From JAPKYZ01 sp033763835 (GTDB taxonomy: Bacteria; Acidobacteriota; Terriglobia; Bryobacterales; Bryobacteraceae), in the NCBI GenBank assembly GCA_033763835.1, contig JANRJS010000036.1, positions 1-64,000 on the forward strand: a stretch of DNA of 64,000 bases, in the 5' to 3' direction. The notes under the pieces were generated by a model, which saw only the letters and a list, made by a program, of their open reading frames with translations, made no database searches and was not told the DNA's origin. A program made the position numbers and the translations under genes. This document shows, piece after piece, positions 31,808-39,336 of this stretch. Numbering within the stretch: position 1 is the first letter of the stretch; each line of letters opens with the position of its first letter.

Positions 31808-33226
31808 TTAACGAATCCGGTATACCCGGTATCCCCCGAATTCCGCTTCCGGCGCCATGTCGGGCATCGGCGTTTTGCCGAGCACCAGGTAATCGATTCC
31901 TAGCGCCGCCAGTTCCGTAACGCGCGTGGGGCCGAACTTGGGCGCCATCGCGGTTTGCCATCTTCTCCACCATTCGCGCGAATAGGCGGGGAAATAATTC
32001 ACCTGCCCGCCCGCTTTCCAATCTACGTAGACCGCGCGGCGGGCGCGGGCCCGGAAGATGCCGGGCGGCAAAGCCCGGCCCTCGTCGGGGAACAGAAACA
32101 CGGCGTCCTTCGCCGTCGAGGCCGAAGCCCACTGGACAAGATCGTTCAATCCCGGTCCTTCGATCGGTTTCGGCAACGGCTGCAGGAAAGCCGGGTAGAG
32201 CGCCGCTGCGGCCCAGACGAAGCGCCTGGCTCCCCGATCCCGCCATGCCGCGATCGCCGCCATTACGATCGCAAACAAAGACGTGAACAGAAGCGCGCGC
32301 ATCGGCTGCAACTGCGGTAGCAGCGCCCATCCGACTTTCTCTAGTAGCACGTAAGATGCCGGAATTGTCGCGAGCCCAATCACAGGCATCAGGGCGAAGA
32401 ATCCACGAAGGGGGAGGTCCCGGCCAAGGAACAAGACGCCGCCTACGCAGACTCCGGCCGCCGCGATGTACATCCACAAATAGCGGGACCACCAAAGCGA
32501 AATCCAGTTATAGGAGGCGCGAAGCTTCTGTAGTTCGGCATGCTCCGGCGAAAGAATCGCGAACAGATTTTGCGGTTCCTGGATTCCCGCCTGCAATTCC
32601 GAGAAAAGCGTCAGCAGTAGAATCGCCGCTCCGAGGGGGATAAAGAGCTCGCGCCGCCGGGCGACAACCAGAGCCGCAAGCCAAAACGGCCAAACCGCGG
32701 GGGCGTGATAGAGCGTCGCGAAGGCCATCGCTACGCCCGCCCCCCACCAAGCGCCGCGCGAGGCAAGCCCCATCGCAAACAGCAGCAGTCCGATGGCGAA
32801 GCCGCGGGGTACCGGTTCGTATTCGACGGTGAGTACCGCAGGTCCGGCGATCAGCGTTCCCAACCCGGCCACGGCCGCGACGGACAGCGCCGGCCATTGC
32901 GAAAGCTTGGCCGCCCGCGCGATGGCGTAGACGCCCCAAAGTCCCAAAATCCGGAACAAAAGCTGTTGCGCCGTCAGGACCCACTCGAAGTCGAGCCCGG
33001 TGGCCGCCTTTAGACCGAGCGTGATCTCGTCGTAGATCGTGTAGCTCAAGTGCGCGCCGGAGACGATGAGATCTTTCGCGAGGATCGACGAGTCGTAGAG
33101 ATGTTCTAAGACGGGCACGTAGATTTGCGTGTCCGAGTAGAGATACGTGTGGCCGGGAAGGACGAAGTATTGAAAAGCGGCGATCGCGAGAATCGCAAGA
33201 GCGGTTATCGCGCGCGAAGCCGTCAC
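31808..33226 (-). CDS. Multi-pass inner-membrane protein of unknown function
   Basis: A 472-residue polytopic membrane protein with about ten hydrophobic segments and a soluble C-terminal ~100 residues. The layout (first TM helix, then a loop with YSDTQIYVPVLEHLYD, several TM pairs, and a C-terminal soluble part with DAVFLFPDEGRALPPG) resembles glycosyltransferase-C-like or uncharacterised acidobacterial membrane proteins. No catalytic motif is certain. The GTG at 33226 overlaps the TPR gene stop (GTGA); a longer frame upstream lies within that gene. Last gene of an MFS-TPR-membrane protein operon. Confidence 0.7.
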   Translation of the reverse strand: MTASRAITALAILAIAAFQYFVLPGHTYLYSDTQIYVPVLEHLYDSSILAKDLIVSGAHLSYTIYDEITLGLKAATGLDFEWVLTAQQLLFRILGLWGVYAIARAAKLSQWPALSVAAVAGLGTLIAGPAVLTVEYEPVPRGFAIGLLLFAMGLASRGAWWGAGVAMAFATLYHAPAVWPFWLAALVVARRRELFIPLGAAILLLTLFSELQAGIQEPQNLFAILSPEHAELQKLRASYNWISLWWSRYLWMYIAAAGVCVGGVLFLGRDLPLRGFFALMPVIGLATIPASYVLLEKVGWALLPQLQPMRALLFTSLFAIVMAAIAAWRDRGARRFVWAAAALYPAFLQPLPKPIEGPGLNDLVQWASASTAKDAVFLFPDEGRALPPGIFRARARRAVYVDWKAGGQVNYFPAYSREWWRRWQTAMAPKFGPTRVTELAALGIDYLVLGKTPMPDMAPEAEFGGYRVYRIR

Positions 33227-33894
33227 TGGGCGGGAGTCTTTTCGAGTTGCTGCTTCGCCCAAACGCGGCGCGGATTCAATTCGACGGACTTCGTCAGCGC
33301 CTGACGCGCTTCCGCGTTGCGATTGAGCTTGCGCAGCGCGATCCCCAGCCACAAATGCGCGTCGGCGGATTTCGGGTTCAGTTTGATCGCTTTTTCAAGA
33401 TCGGCGATCCCCTTTTCCGTGCCACCGCCGAATTGGGCGGGCAGGTAATAATTGCCGACCCCCCGGCTCATCCATGCGTCGGAGGACTTCGGATCGAGTT
33501 CGATCGCTTTATTCACCGATTCGAGCGCGCACTTGCCGTAACGCAAACCGGCGAGCACGTTGGCCGGGATGATTTGCCCGCATAGCGCGCCGAGCAAGCG
33601 GTGATATTCGGCCTTCGAAGCGTCGAGTTGGACGGCTTTCTCCGCCGCGCGAATGCCGGTTTCCGCCGCTCGCGCCGCAGCTTCCTTGTCGCGCAGTTCC
33701 AAGGCGACTTCCGACAGATAGGATTGCGCGAGCGCCAGGGCGTACTGCGCCGTAGCGTCCGTCGACCCGCGTTGGGCGGCGCTGGCCAGCGCGGGCAATA
33801 ACTTCTCGATCGCCGCGCGGTCCTGCAAGTCGCGCGCCCGGGTTAGCTCCGGGGATGGAACGGCGGCGGCGATCAGCGAGACGAAAAGGATCAT
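33223..33894 (-). CDS. Periplasmic TPR-repeat protein
   Basis: A 223-residue protein with an N-terminal hydrophobic stretch MILFVSLIAAAV (probable signal sequence or anchor) and TPR-type helical repeats in the second half: NKAIELDPKSSDAWMSRGVG, GIADLEKAIKLNPKSADAHL and ALTKSVELNPRRVWAKQQL. It probably mediates protein-protein contacts. The ATG at 33892-33894 overlaps the MFS gene stop by 4 nt, and its own stop overlaps the next gene start, so the three genes are translationally coupled. Confidence 0.8.
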   Translation of the reverse strand: MILFVSLIAAAVPSPELTRARDLQDRAAIEKLLPALASAAQRGSTDATAQYALALAQSYLSEVALELRDKEAAARAAETGIRAAEKAVQLDASKAEYHRLLGALCGQIIPANVLAGLRYGKCALESVNKAIELDPKSSDAWMSRGVGNYYLPAQFGGGTEKGIADLEKAIKLNPKSADAHLWLGIALRKLNRNAEARQALTKSVELNPRRVWAKQQLEKTPAQ

Positions 33895-35096
33895 AGCTGG
33901 GCCACCTTGCGATGCACCAGCAAATACCAAAGCCCAAGGGCGGCCAGCAGCGCACCGTTCGCGGCCAGCACAGGCGGCGCGGTGAAGAGCGGAATCAATT
34001 GGCCGGTCGCCAGCGAACCCATGGGCATTCCTCCCCGGAAAGCGACATTGTAAACGCTCATCACGCGGCCGCGGAGGTCGTCGGGCGTAATCAACTGCAC
34101 CAGAGAAGTGATTAGCGCGAACACCATGATCAGCGCCGCTCCGGCGACGAACACCAGCACGGCGGTGAGCCAGATGTTGCGCGAGAACGAGAAGCCGACG
34201 ATGATCAAGCCGAGGAACGTCATCGTGATCAACGCGAGGCGGCCCTTGTGCTTCGATTGCGCGGTGGAGGCGACGAAGAGGGCTCCGGTAATCGAGCCGA
34301 GACCCGAGACGCTCAACAGGTTGGTGAAAGTTTCCGATCCGCGCATTAGGACCTCTCGCGTCACAACGGGAAGGAAAACCACCAAGGGAATGGAGAGGGC
34401 GGTCATGCAAAAAGCCAGAGCGATCAACGATTCCATGGCCGCTTGTTTCCGGATAAATCCGATGCCCTGTTGGATCCCTTCCACGATGGTGCCGCCCTTA
34501 TTCGACGGCGTGAAACTGGGCCGGAGGTACAACAGGGCGCCGATCACAACCAGATAGGACAACCCGTTCAGCGAGAAGCACCACGCCGCGCCGAGTTTGG
34601 TGAGCGCGAGGCCGCCCAGCACCGGTCCGATGACGCGCGCCACGTTGAACTGAATGGAATTGAGGGCGATGGCGTTCGAAAGATGTTCTTTGGGAACCAG
34701 CGTTGGCACGAGCGCGGAATAAGCCGGTCCGCCAAAGGCTTGTGCGAGACCGACGACGAACGAGAGCGTCAGGATGTGCCAGATCTGAACGACGTTCGTC
34801 GCAAACAGCGCGGCGAGGACGAACGCGCACGCGAGTTGCACGATCTGCGAGCCGATCAGGAGAATCCGGCGGTCGTATCGGTCGGCGATCACTCCGCCGA
34901 CGAGCGAGAACAGGAAGATCGGGATTTGGCCGAGGAAGGCGTCGAGGCCGAGCAGGCGCGCCGAGCCGGAAATTTCAAGCACCAGCCAGCTTTGCGCCGA
35001 CTGCTGCATCCAGGTGCCGATCGACGAAATGCACGCGCCGGCCCACATCAGGCGGAATTCGGGATACTCGAAGGCCTTGAACGTGCGCTTCAGCAT
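33891..35096 (-). CDS. MFS transporter (EntS-like, MFS_3 group)
   Basis: A 401-residue major facilitator with about 12 membrane segments. It begins with the group-typical EYPEFRLMWAGACISSIGTW and has the motif A-like loop GGVIADRYDRRILL and AYSALVPTLVPKEHLSNAIAL, as in enterobactin-exporter-like MFS proteins. It is likely a proton-driven efflux pump; substrate unknown. It is the first gene of the three-gene coupled run (MFS-TPR-membrane protein). The VOC gene ends 7 nt upstream on the same strand and may be co-transcribed. Confidence 0.88.
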   Translation of the reverse strand: MLKRTFKAFEYPEFRLMWAGACISSIGTWMQQSAQSWLVLEISGSARLLGLDAFLGQIPIFLFSLVGGVIADRYDRRILLIGSQIVQLACAFVLAALFATNVVQIWHILTLSFVVGLAQAFGGPAYSALVPTLVPKEHLSNAIALNSIQFNVARVIGPVLGGLALTKLGAAWCFSLNGLSYLVVIGALLYLRPSFTPSNKGGTIVEGIQQGIGFIRKQAAMESLIALAFCMTALSIPLVVFLPVVTREVLMRGSETFTNLLSVSGLGSITGALFVASTAQSKHKGRLALITMTFLGLIIVGFSFSRNIWLTAVLVFVAGAALIMVFALITSLVQLITPDDLRGRVMSVYNVAFRGGMPMGSLATGQLIPLFTAPPVLAANGALLAALGLWYLLVHRKVAQL

Positions 35097-35103
35097 CCGA
35101 GGC

Positions 35104-35478
35104 TTAGGGCAGGGGCTTTTCGCGGTGGATCAAGTGGCAGATGTTGCCGTCGCCGTCGGCGAAGAACACGAGCCGGTTGCCCTGGTTGTTGAAAGGCTCG
35201 CCGAGAAAGGTCACGCCTTTCGCCTTCAAATGCTCGTGCGCGGCGTCGAAATCGTCGGGCACGATCGCCAAGTGGCGGATGCCCGGCGTCTTCATTTCGT
35301 TGGCCACGCGCTCGCCCTCCGACGGGATGATTTCAAGCATCGAGCCGTTCTTCGCCTTGACGAAGTAATTGCCCGCGTAGGTGTAGTTGATGTGGAACTC
35401 GAGATGATCCACATACCATTGCGCCAGCTTTTCCGGGTTGGGCGAGGCGATCGCCGTGTGTTCGAGTCCGGTGAACAT
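35104..35478 (-). CDS. VOC (glyoxalase/bleomycin resistance) family protein
   Basis: A 124-residue single VOC module pair: FTGLEHTAIASPNPEKLAQW with a first metal-site His, AGNYFVKAKNGSMLEII with Glu, GIRHLAIVPDDFDAAHEHL and NRLVFFADGDGNICHLI. Members are metal-dependent lyases, dioxygenases or drug-binding proteins; this one most resembles glyoxalase-like proteins of unknown substrate. It is 7 nt upstream of the MFS gene, which could point to a shared resistance or detoxification role. Confidence 0.85.
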   Translation of the reverse strand: MFTGLEHTAIASPNPEKLAQWYVDHLEFHINYTYAGNYFVKAKNGSMLEIIPSEGERVANEMKTPGIRHLAIVPDDFDAAHEHLKAKGVTFLGEPFNNQGNRLVFFADGDGNICHLIHREKPLP

Positions 35479-35502
35479 AAAACTCCGAGTGTAGCAAGTG
35501 GT

Positions 35503-35946
35503 CTAGCGCCAAGCGGAGCGTACGATTTGAAGCAGGTCGACGTCGGAAACGATTCTGGTTCCGTGTCTAGCGCAAAAATCGACAATCTCCTCCGTATCGA
35601 AATCCCGGTCGCGCGTGCAAAGATAGTCGGCCCTTCCACAAAGCGCTGCGCGAACGACGTGCACGTCTTTCGGGTCGCGGATGGGAATGTCGGGGAGGTC
35701 ACCGCTGTCGACCATCTGAGCGATCTTTCTCAAATAGCCCAGGAAAACAGCGATCTCCGAATCCGTCAATCCGGTGGCCTTGCGCAGACGCGGGTAATGC
35801 AGAACCCGCTCCAGCTCTTCAAGCAGGGATGCAGAGACAACTAGCGTGCAGTTGTTCTCGACCAGCGCTAGTAGGAGCGCTCTTGCTGGCCCGTTAGCGC
35901 GGTTATGTGCCCGAACGAGAATCGCTACGTCCAGCACGACCCTCAC
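35503..35946 (-). CDS. PIN-domain toxin (COG1569-like)
   Basis: A 147-residue PIN-domain protein. Its N-terminus VVLDVAILVRAHNRANGPAR matches the COG1569 group except that the usual DTNVLV is DVAILV, with the first Asp kept. Other acidic residues are Glu in SLLEELERVL, Asp in IRDPKDVHVVRAAL and Asp in CTRDRDF. These proteins are predicted RNase toxins. It overlaps its upstream partner by 4 nt (ATGA). Confidence 0.8.
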   Translation of the reverse strand: MRVVLDVAILVRAHNRANGPARALLLALVENNCTLVVSASLLEELERVLHYPRLRKATGLTDSEIAVFLGYLRKIAQMVDSGDLPDIPIRDPKDVHVVRAALCGRADYLCTRDRDFDTEEIVDFCARHGTRIVSDVDLLQIVRSAWR

Positions 35947-36269
35947 CGTTCTCGATAGGACGGCCTGACGGTGCGAATCGCCTCTTCGATAACTTCGTCG
36001 AGATCCTCGCCGGGAAGCGTCCGGGCATCGATCGCCGCAAAATAATCCTTGAGGCCCTGTGCGACTGCATGCCGTTCAGCGCCCGTAGCCGCTTCTTTGG
36101 AACAAAAGGCGGGAATGCTTACCGACTTTTCGCACGCTAGGGCTCGGAGATCAAACGCTGCGCTTCCCCGCTCGTAAAGTCCGTTTGCATTTTCTCGCTG
36201 ACGGGCTTTGATCTGACGGTCATCCTGGTCGAGCCAGTTAGGGAGCCAGCGGAAAACCGTCAAAGTCAT
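35943..36269 (-). CDS. Antitoxin candidate for the COG1569-like PIN protein
   Basis: A 108-residue protein immediately upstream of, and overlapping, the PIN gene. The N-terminal part (TVFRWLPNWLDQDDRQIKAR) contains no standard DNA-binding motif that I recognise. The C-terminal third (LDEVIEEAIRTVRPSYRER) is a helical, charged tail as in many antitoxins. Assignment as antitoxin is from gene order and size only. Upstream, 36270-36403 shows no gene. Confidence 0.55.
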   Translation of the reverse strand: MTLTVFRWLPNWLDQDDRQIKARQRENANGLYERGSAAFDLRALACEKSVSIPAFCSKEAATGAERHAVAQGLKDYFAAIDARTLPGEDLDEVIEEAIRTVRPSYRER

Positions 36270-36403
36270 AACAAAGTTACTCTACTTTTATTATTCCAAA
36301 AGCCCAGGCGGTAGCGTCGTGGCCGCAAAATCGCACTCCGCTCCATTTCACCTCGATCGTAACGCGGGATTTCCGATCCGCTTCCCAATGCAGCGAGTCT
36401 GCG

Positions 36404-36868
36404 CTAGTAGACCGAAAAGCAGAACACCCGATTCGATCCCGCTGGGCTCAGGCAATACTCGCCGTTTTCGAGAAACTCCTGGGCCTCGATTTTGTAAAGG
36501 TTGCCGTCGAGCTTGTTGGCCAGCGTGCGGATGGGGCGCGTGGAGTTGCGCTTCGGTACGCGCGGAATCAGAACTTCGCGCCGGCCGTTTCGCACGTCGA
36601 GCTTGTAAAGCGCCATTTGATCGGGCGCGATCTTTTCGGCCTTTAAGACGAAGATCGGCTCGGCCATCGGCGTGCGGGCGTTGGCGGCCGCCGCTCCCGG
36701 CACTGTGTAGAGCGTGTCGTCCTTCTTCTTCTCTTCCTGCGCCGTGCCCGCTTCGAGTTCGACGATCTTGTCGGCGTGCAGCAGATAGGGAACGTCGGTC
36801 TTCGGCGGCACGGGACCTGTGTACTTTGGGGCCTGTGCCACGAGCAGCAAGGCGAAAACGGCGGTCAT
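36404..36868 (-). CDS. Secreted hypothetical protein
   Basis: A 154-residue protein with a short signal-like N-terminus (MTAVFALLLVAQAPKYTG). The rest includes VPYLLHADKIVELEAG, EPIFVLKAEKIAPDQMALY, and a C-terminal GEYCLSPAGSNRVFCFSVY with two Cys that could form a disulfide in the periplasm. I do not recognise a named family; it looks like an acidobacterial lineage-specific protein. It diverges from the cyclophilin gene with 34 bp between them. Confidence 0.65.
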   Translation of the reverse strand: MTAVFALLLVAQAPKYTGPVPPKTDVPYLLHADKIVELEAGTAQEEKKKDDTLYTVPGAAAANARTPMAEPIFVLKAEKIAPDQMALYKLDVRNGRREVLIPRVPKRNSTRPIRTLANKLDGNLYKIEAQEFLENGEYCLSPAGSNRVFCFSVY

Positions 36869-36902
36869 GCCTTCAGGGTAGCGCCGTCTACACTGGGAAT
36901 CG

Positions 36903-37388
36903 ATGCCTCAACAATACAAAGCCGAACCGGCGATGACCATCGACCCGGCGAAGAAATACACCGCGACGTTCGAACTGTCGCGCGGCACGGTGGTCTGCGA
37001 ACTGTTCGCCGCCGAAGCGCCGAAGACGGTGAACAATTTCGTGTTCCTCGCGCGCGAGGGGTTCTACGACGGTACGGTGTTCCACCGGGTGATCGCGGAC
37101 TTTATGATTCAGGGCGGCGACCCGACGGCGACGGGGCGCGGCGGTCCCGGGTACAACTTCGCCGACGAGTGCCGCCAGCCGCAGGCGCTGAAACATAAAG
37201 TGGGTTCTTTGTCGATGGCGAACGCCGGACCGAACACCAACGGCAGCCAGTTCTTCATCACGCACATCGCCACCGATTGGCTGAACGGCAAGCACACCGT
37301 GTTCGGACAGGTGACCAGCGGCCAGGACGTGGTGAACGCCACGCAGCAAGGCGACGCGCTGAAGTCCGTCACGATCGCCGAAGCTTGA
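36903..37388 (+). CDS. Cyclophilin-type peptidyl-prolyl cis-trans isomerase
   Basis: A 161-residue cyclophilin with no signal peptide, so probably cytoplasmic. Active-site motifs are FHRVIADFMIQGGDPTATG (catalytic Arg and Gln), GSLSMANAGPNTNGSQFFIT, and WLNGKHTVFGQV. It accelerates proline isomerisation during protein folding. The stop codon overlaps the next gene start (TTGA). Confidence 0.95.
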   Translation: MPQQYKAEPAMTIDPAKKYTATFELSRGTVVCELFAAEAPKTVNNFVFLAREGFYDGTVFHRVIADFMIQGGDPTATGRGGPGYNFADECRQPQALKHKVGSLSMANAGPNTNGSQFFITHIATDWLNGKHTVFGQVTSGQDVVNATQQGDALKSVTIAEA

Positions 37389-38008
37389 GTTTGCGGCGGT
37401 TCACGATCGAGGATATCCCCGCCGGGTTGGCGCTGTGCCGGGCGGCGGGATGGAATCAAGTGGAGCGCGACTGGCGCGAGATTCTGGAGCGCGGCGACGC
37501 GTGGGTGGCGGAGGCCGATGGCTCCGCCGCCGGATCGGTAGCGGTGCTGCGTTACCCAACGCACGACTGGATCGCGATGCTGCTGGTGGCGCCGGAGTAT
37601 CGCGGTCAGGGGTTGGGGACACGGCTTCTGTTGCACGCGTTATCGGAATGCCGCGGCGTGGTGGGGCTGGACGCGACGCCGGAGGGCCGGCGGGTCTACC
37701 TGAAGCACGGGTTTGAAGACGATTTCGAGTTGGTGCGGATGGAAGGCGAGGCTCCGGGCGGGGGCGGCGGTCCGAGGCCGCCGTGGCGCGAGGGGTATTT
37801 CGCGACGCACGTGGGACCGCTCGATTCGCTCGATCAATTGCGCGCGCATCCGGCGGGGGAGCGCATCGTGCTGGACGTACCGGTGATGCACGCGGCGACG
37901 CTGCCGCCGTTGGGTTTCGTCGAGCGGCGGCGGCTGATCCGCATGTGGCGCGGCGCGCCGCCCGCGCTGCCCGTGCCGTTCGCGATCCGCGGTCCGGAGT
38001 TTGGGTAA
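37385..38008 (+). CDS. GNAT-family N-acetyltransferase
   Basis: A 207-residue acetyltransferase. The GNAT fold is readable: N-terminal RFTIEDIPAGLALCRAAGW, motif A IAMLLVAPEYRGQGLGTRLL (acetyl-CoA pyrophosphate loop RGQGLG), then LDATPEGRRVYLKHGFED. The C-terminal ~80 residues (FATHVGPLDSLDQL onward) form a second domain seen in larger GNAT proteins with a lumped N-acyltransferase-like tail. Start is a TTG at 37385 overlapping the cyclophilin stop; another TTG lies 6 nt further. Substrate unknown. Confidence 0.85.
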   Translation: MSLRRFTIEDIPAGLALCRAAGWNQVERDWREILERGDAWVAEADGSAAGSVAVLRYPTHDWIAMLLVAPEYRGQGLGTRLLLHALSECRGVVGLDATPEGRRVYLKHGFEDDFELVRMEGEAPGGGGGPRPPWREGYFATHVGPLDSLDQLRAHPAGERIVLDVPVMHAATLPPLGFVERRRLIRMWRGAPPALPVPFAIRGPEFG

Positions 38009-38017
38009 GGTAGGGGT

Positions 38018-38254
38018 ATGGATCGCGCCCGCGCACCTGAGTTACTCGATCGGTTGACTCCCGCGCAGTTTGAGGCGGTGGAACGGTTGCTCGGCGTGAT
38101 GGCCGATCCGTGGAGCGAACTCCCCGTTGAAGACGAAGAGGTCAACCCGGCGACGGCCCGCGCGCTCGACGAAGCGCGCCTGTCGCTTTCGCGAGGAGAG
38201 GGGATTCCTCACGAGGAAGTCTTGCGTGAGTTTGCCGGTTCCCTTGCGCGATGA
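38018..38254 (+). CDS. Orphan antitoxin-like protein
   Basis: A 78-residue acidic protein. The pattern LLDRLTPAQFEAVERLLGVM, then ARALDEARLSLSRGEGIPHE and EVLREFAG is familiar from antitoxins that precede RelE/ParE toxins. SD AGGGG is well placed before the ATG. The stop overlaps an ATG (ATGA) that opens a short ORF resembling a truncated toxin, so the module seems to have lost its toxin. Confidence 0.65.
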   Translation: MDRARAPELLDRLTPAQFEAVERLLGVMADPWSELPVEDEEVNPATARALDEARLSLSRGEGIPHEEVLREFAGSLAR

Positions 38255-38406
38255 GCGCTGCGGATAGACTTGGGATTGAGTGGCTCGAAAGGCGCTCGCT
38301 AATGCTGCGATTCTTGCCACGAAGCGAACGTGAACGGAGAGGGAGCTTCCAGGAGATCGATCAAGTATGCGGCGTAGCCCGCTCTCGCCGCGGCGAGGGC
38401 CACTAG
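38251..38406 (+). pseudogene. Possible truncated RelE/ParE-type toxin remnant
   Basis: A 51-codon ORF starting in an ATGA overlap with the antitoxin. Only its first ~15 residues (MSAADRLGIEWLERRS) resemble the beginning of a RelE/ParE toxin. The remainder is antisense to the DUF4272-like gene (38299 onward) and looks non-coding. It probably marks where the toxin was cut off by recombination. Weak evidence. Confidence 0.3.
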
Positions 38407-39318
38407 AGCGTGCAAGTCGTCGTCGCCGAGTTCTCGAATCGTATGGATTCCGGCGAGGAAATCCTCGGGGGCCGAAAGGTACTTCGCGCGAATCTCTTGG
38501 AACGTCGCGTCCTCAAACGGTTCACTGGCCAAACTTCGAACTTCTCTCTCGGCGCAAGCAGCGAACGTGTAGACGACCGCTAAGTCTCGCTCGGCGCGCA
38601 AGTCCCACGAACGAAGAACGTCGCCATTGGCAAGCGTCGCAACTTGCCAGTTGGGCAAGTCCGACAACCGGCTGTGGTGCGGTTTTGGAAAGTGTGCAAG
38701 TGGTTCGATTTGTTTGTCGATTCGTAAGACCCATCGAAGCAGGCGCAACTGCTCACACCAAGTCCAATTGAGTAACGTTTGCTCCTCGGTCCAGCCGCCT
38801 TCCGGTGCGCCAAGCAAGTCTCTTTCGTCTAACTCACACTTATCCCAAAGGCCGACTTGGCGGAGCCACTTGTTGTAGGAGCCTCGCATGTGCAGCGCCT
38901 GATCCACGGTAATTTCGGTGTTCCGTCGAAACGCTTCGCTCGCAGATCGAGCGAACAGAGCGCCGACGATGAAAAGTCTCTCGGCGAGATAAGTCCGAAT
39001 TTCTACCGCTACTTGGGCCGGCTCCGGAATTGGGACTCGTGTTTCACCGGTCAGCGATAGCGAAAGCGTCTCGTCCTGGTTGCGATTCAACCGGCGGATG
39101 AGGAAAGCGGCAGCCCCACCGAGGGCAAAGATCGCGCCGTTAAAGGCGACTTGCCAAAGTAGTTCAATGCCGCTGAGGCGGAAAAAGAACCAGTACCCGA
39201 GGAAGCTAAAGTACGCGAAGGCGAACGCCAAACCGAGAATCGCCCGGCGCGCTCTGGCATCTCGCGGGAAACGCCGAAGGACAATCCACCAGGATTTCAA
39301 AACGATCCGACCGCTCAT
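38299..39318 (-). CDS. Membrane protein with DUF4272-like domain
   Basis: A 339-residue protein. Two membrane segments lie at residues ~27-48 (AILGLAFAFAYFSFLGYWFF) and ~52-72. The cytoplasmic part (residues ~110-330) has a DUF4272-like core: LFIVGALFARSASEAFRRNT, YNKWLRQVGLWDKCELDERD, TLLNWTWCEQLRLLRWVLRI, and NWQVATLANGDVLRSWDLRA. The family has no known function. Its 3' end lies over the remnant toxin ORF, suggesting a recombination boundary there. Confidence 0.65.
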   Translation of the reverse strand: MSGRIVLKSWWIVLRRFPRDARARRAILGLAFAFAYFSFLGYWFFFRLSGIELLWQVAFNGAIFALGGAAAFLIRRLNRNQDETLSLSLTGETRVPIPEPAQVAVEIRTYLAERLFIVGALFARSASEAFRRNTEITVDQALHMRGSYNKWLRQVGLWDKCELDERDLLGAPEGGWTEEQTLLNWTWCEQLRLLRWVLRIDKQIEPLAHFPKPHHSRLSDLPNWQVATLANGDVLRSWDLRAERDLAVVYTFAACAEREVRSLASEPFEDATFQEIRAKYLSAPEDFLAGIHTIRELGDDDLHALVALAAARAGYAAYLIDLLEAPSPFTFASWQESQH

Positions 39319-39336
39319 GATCGACTGCGGGCAGGG

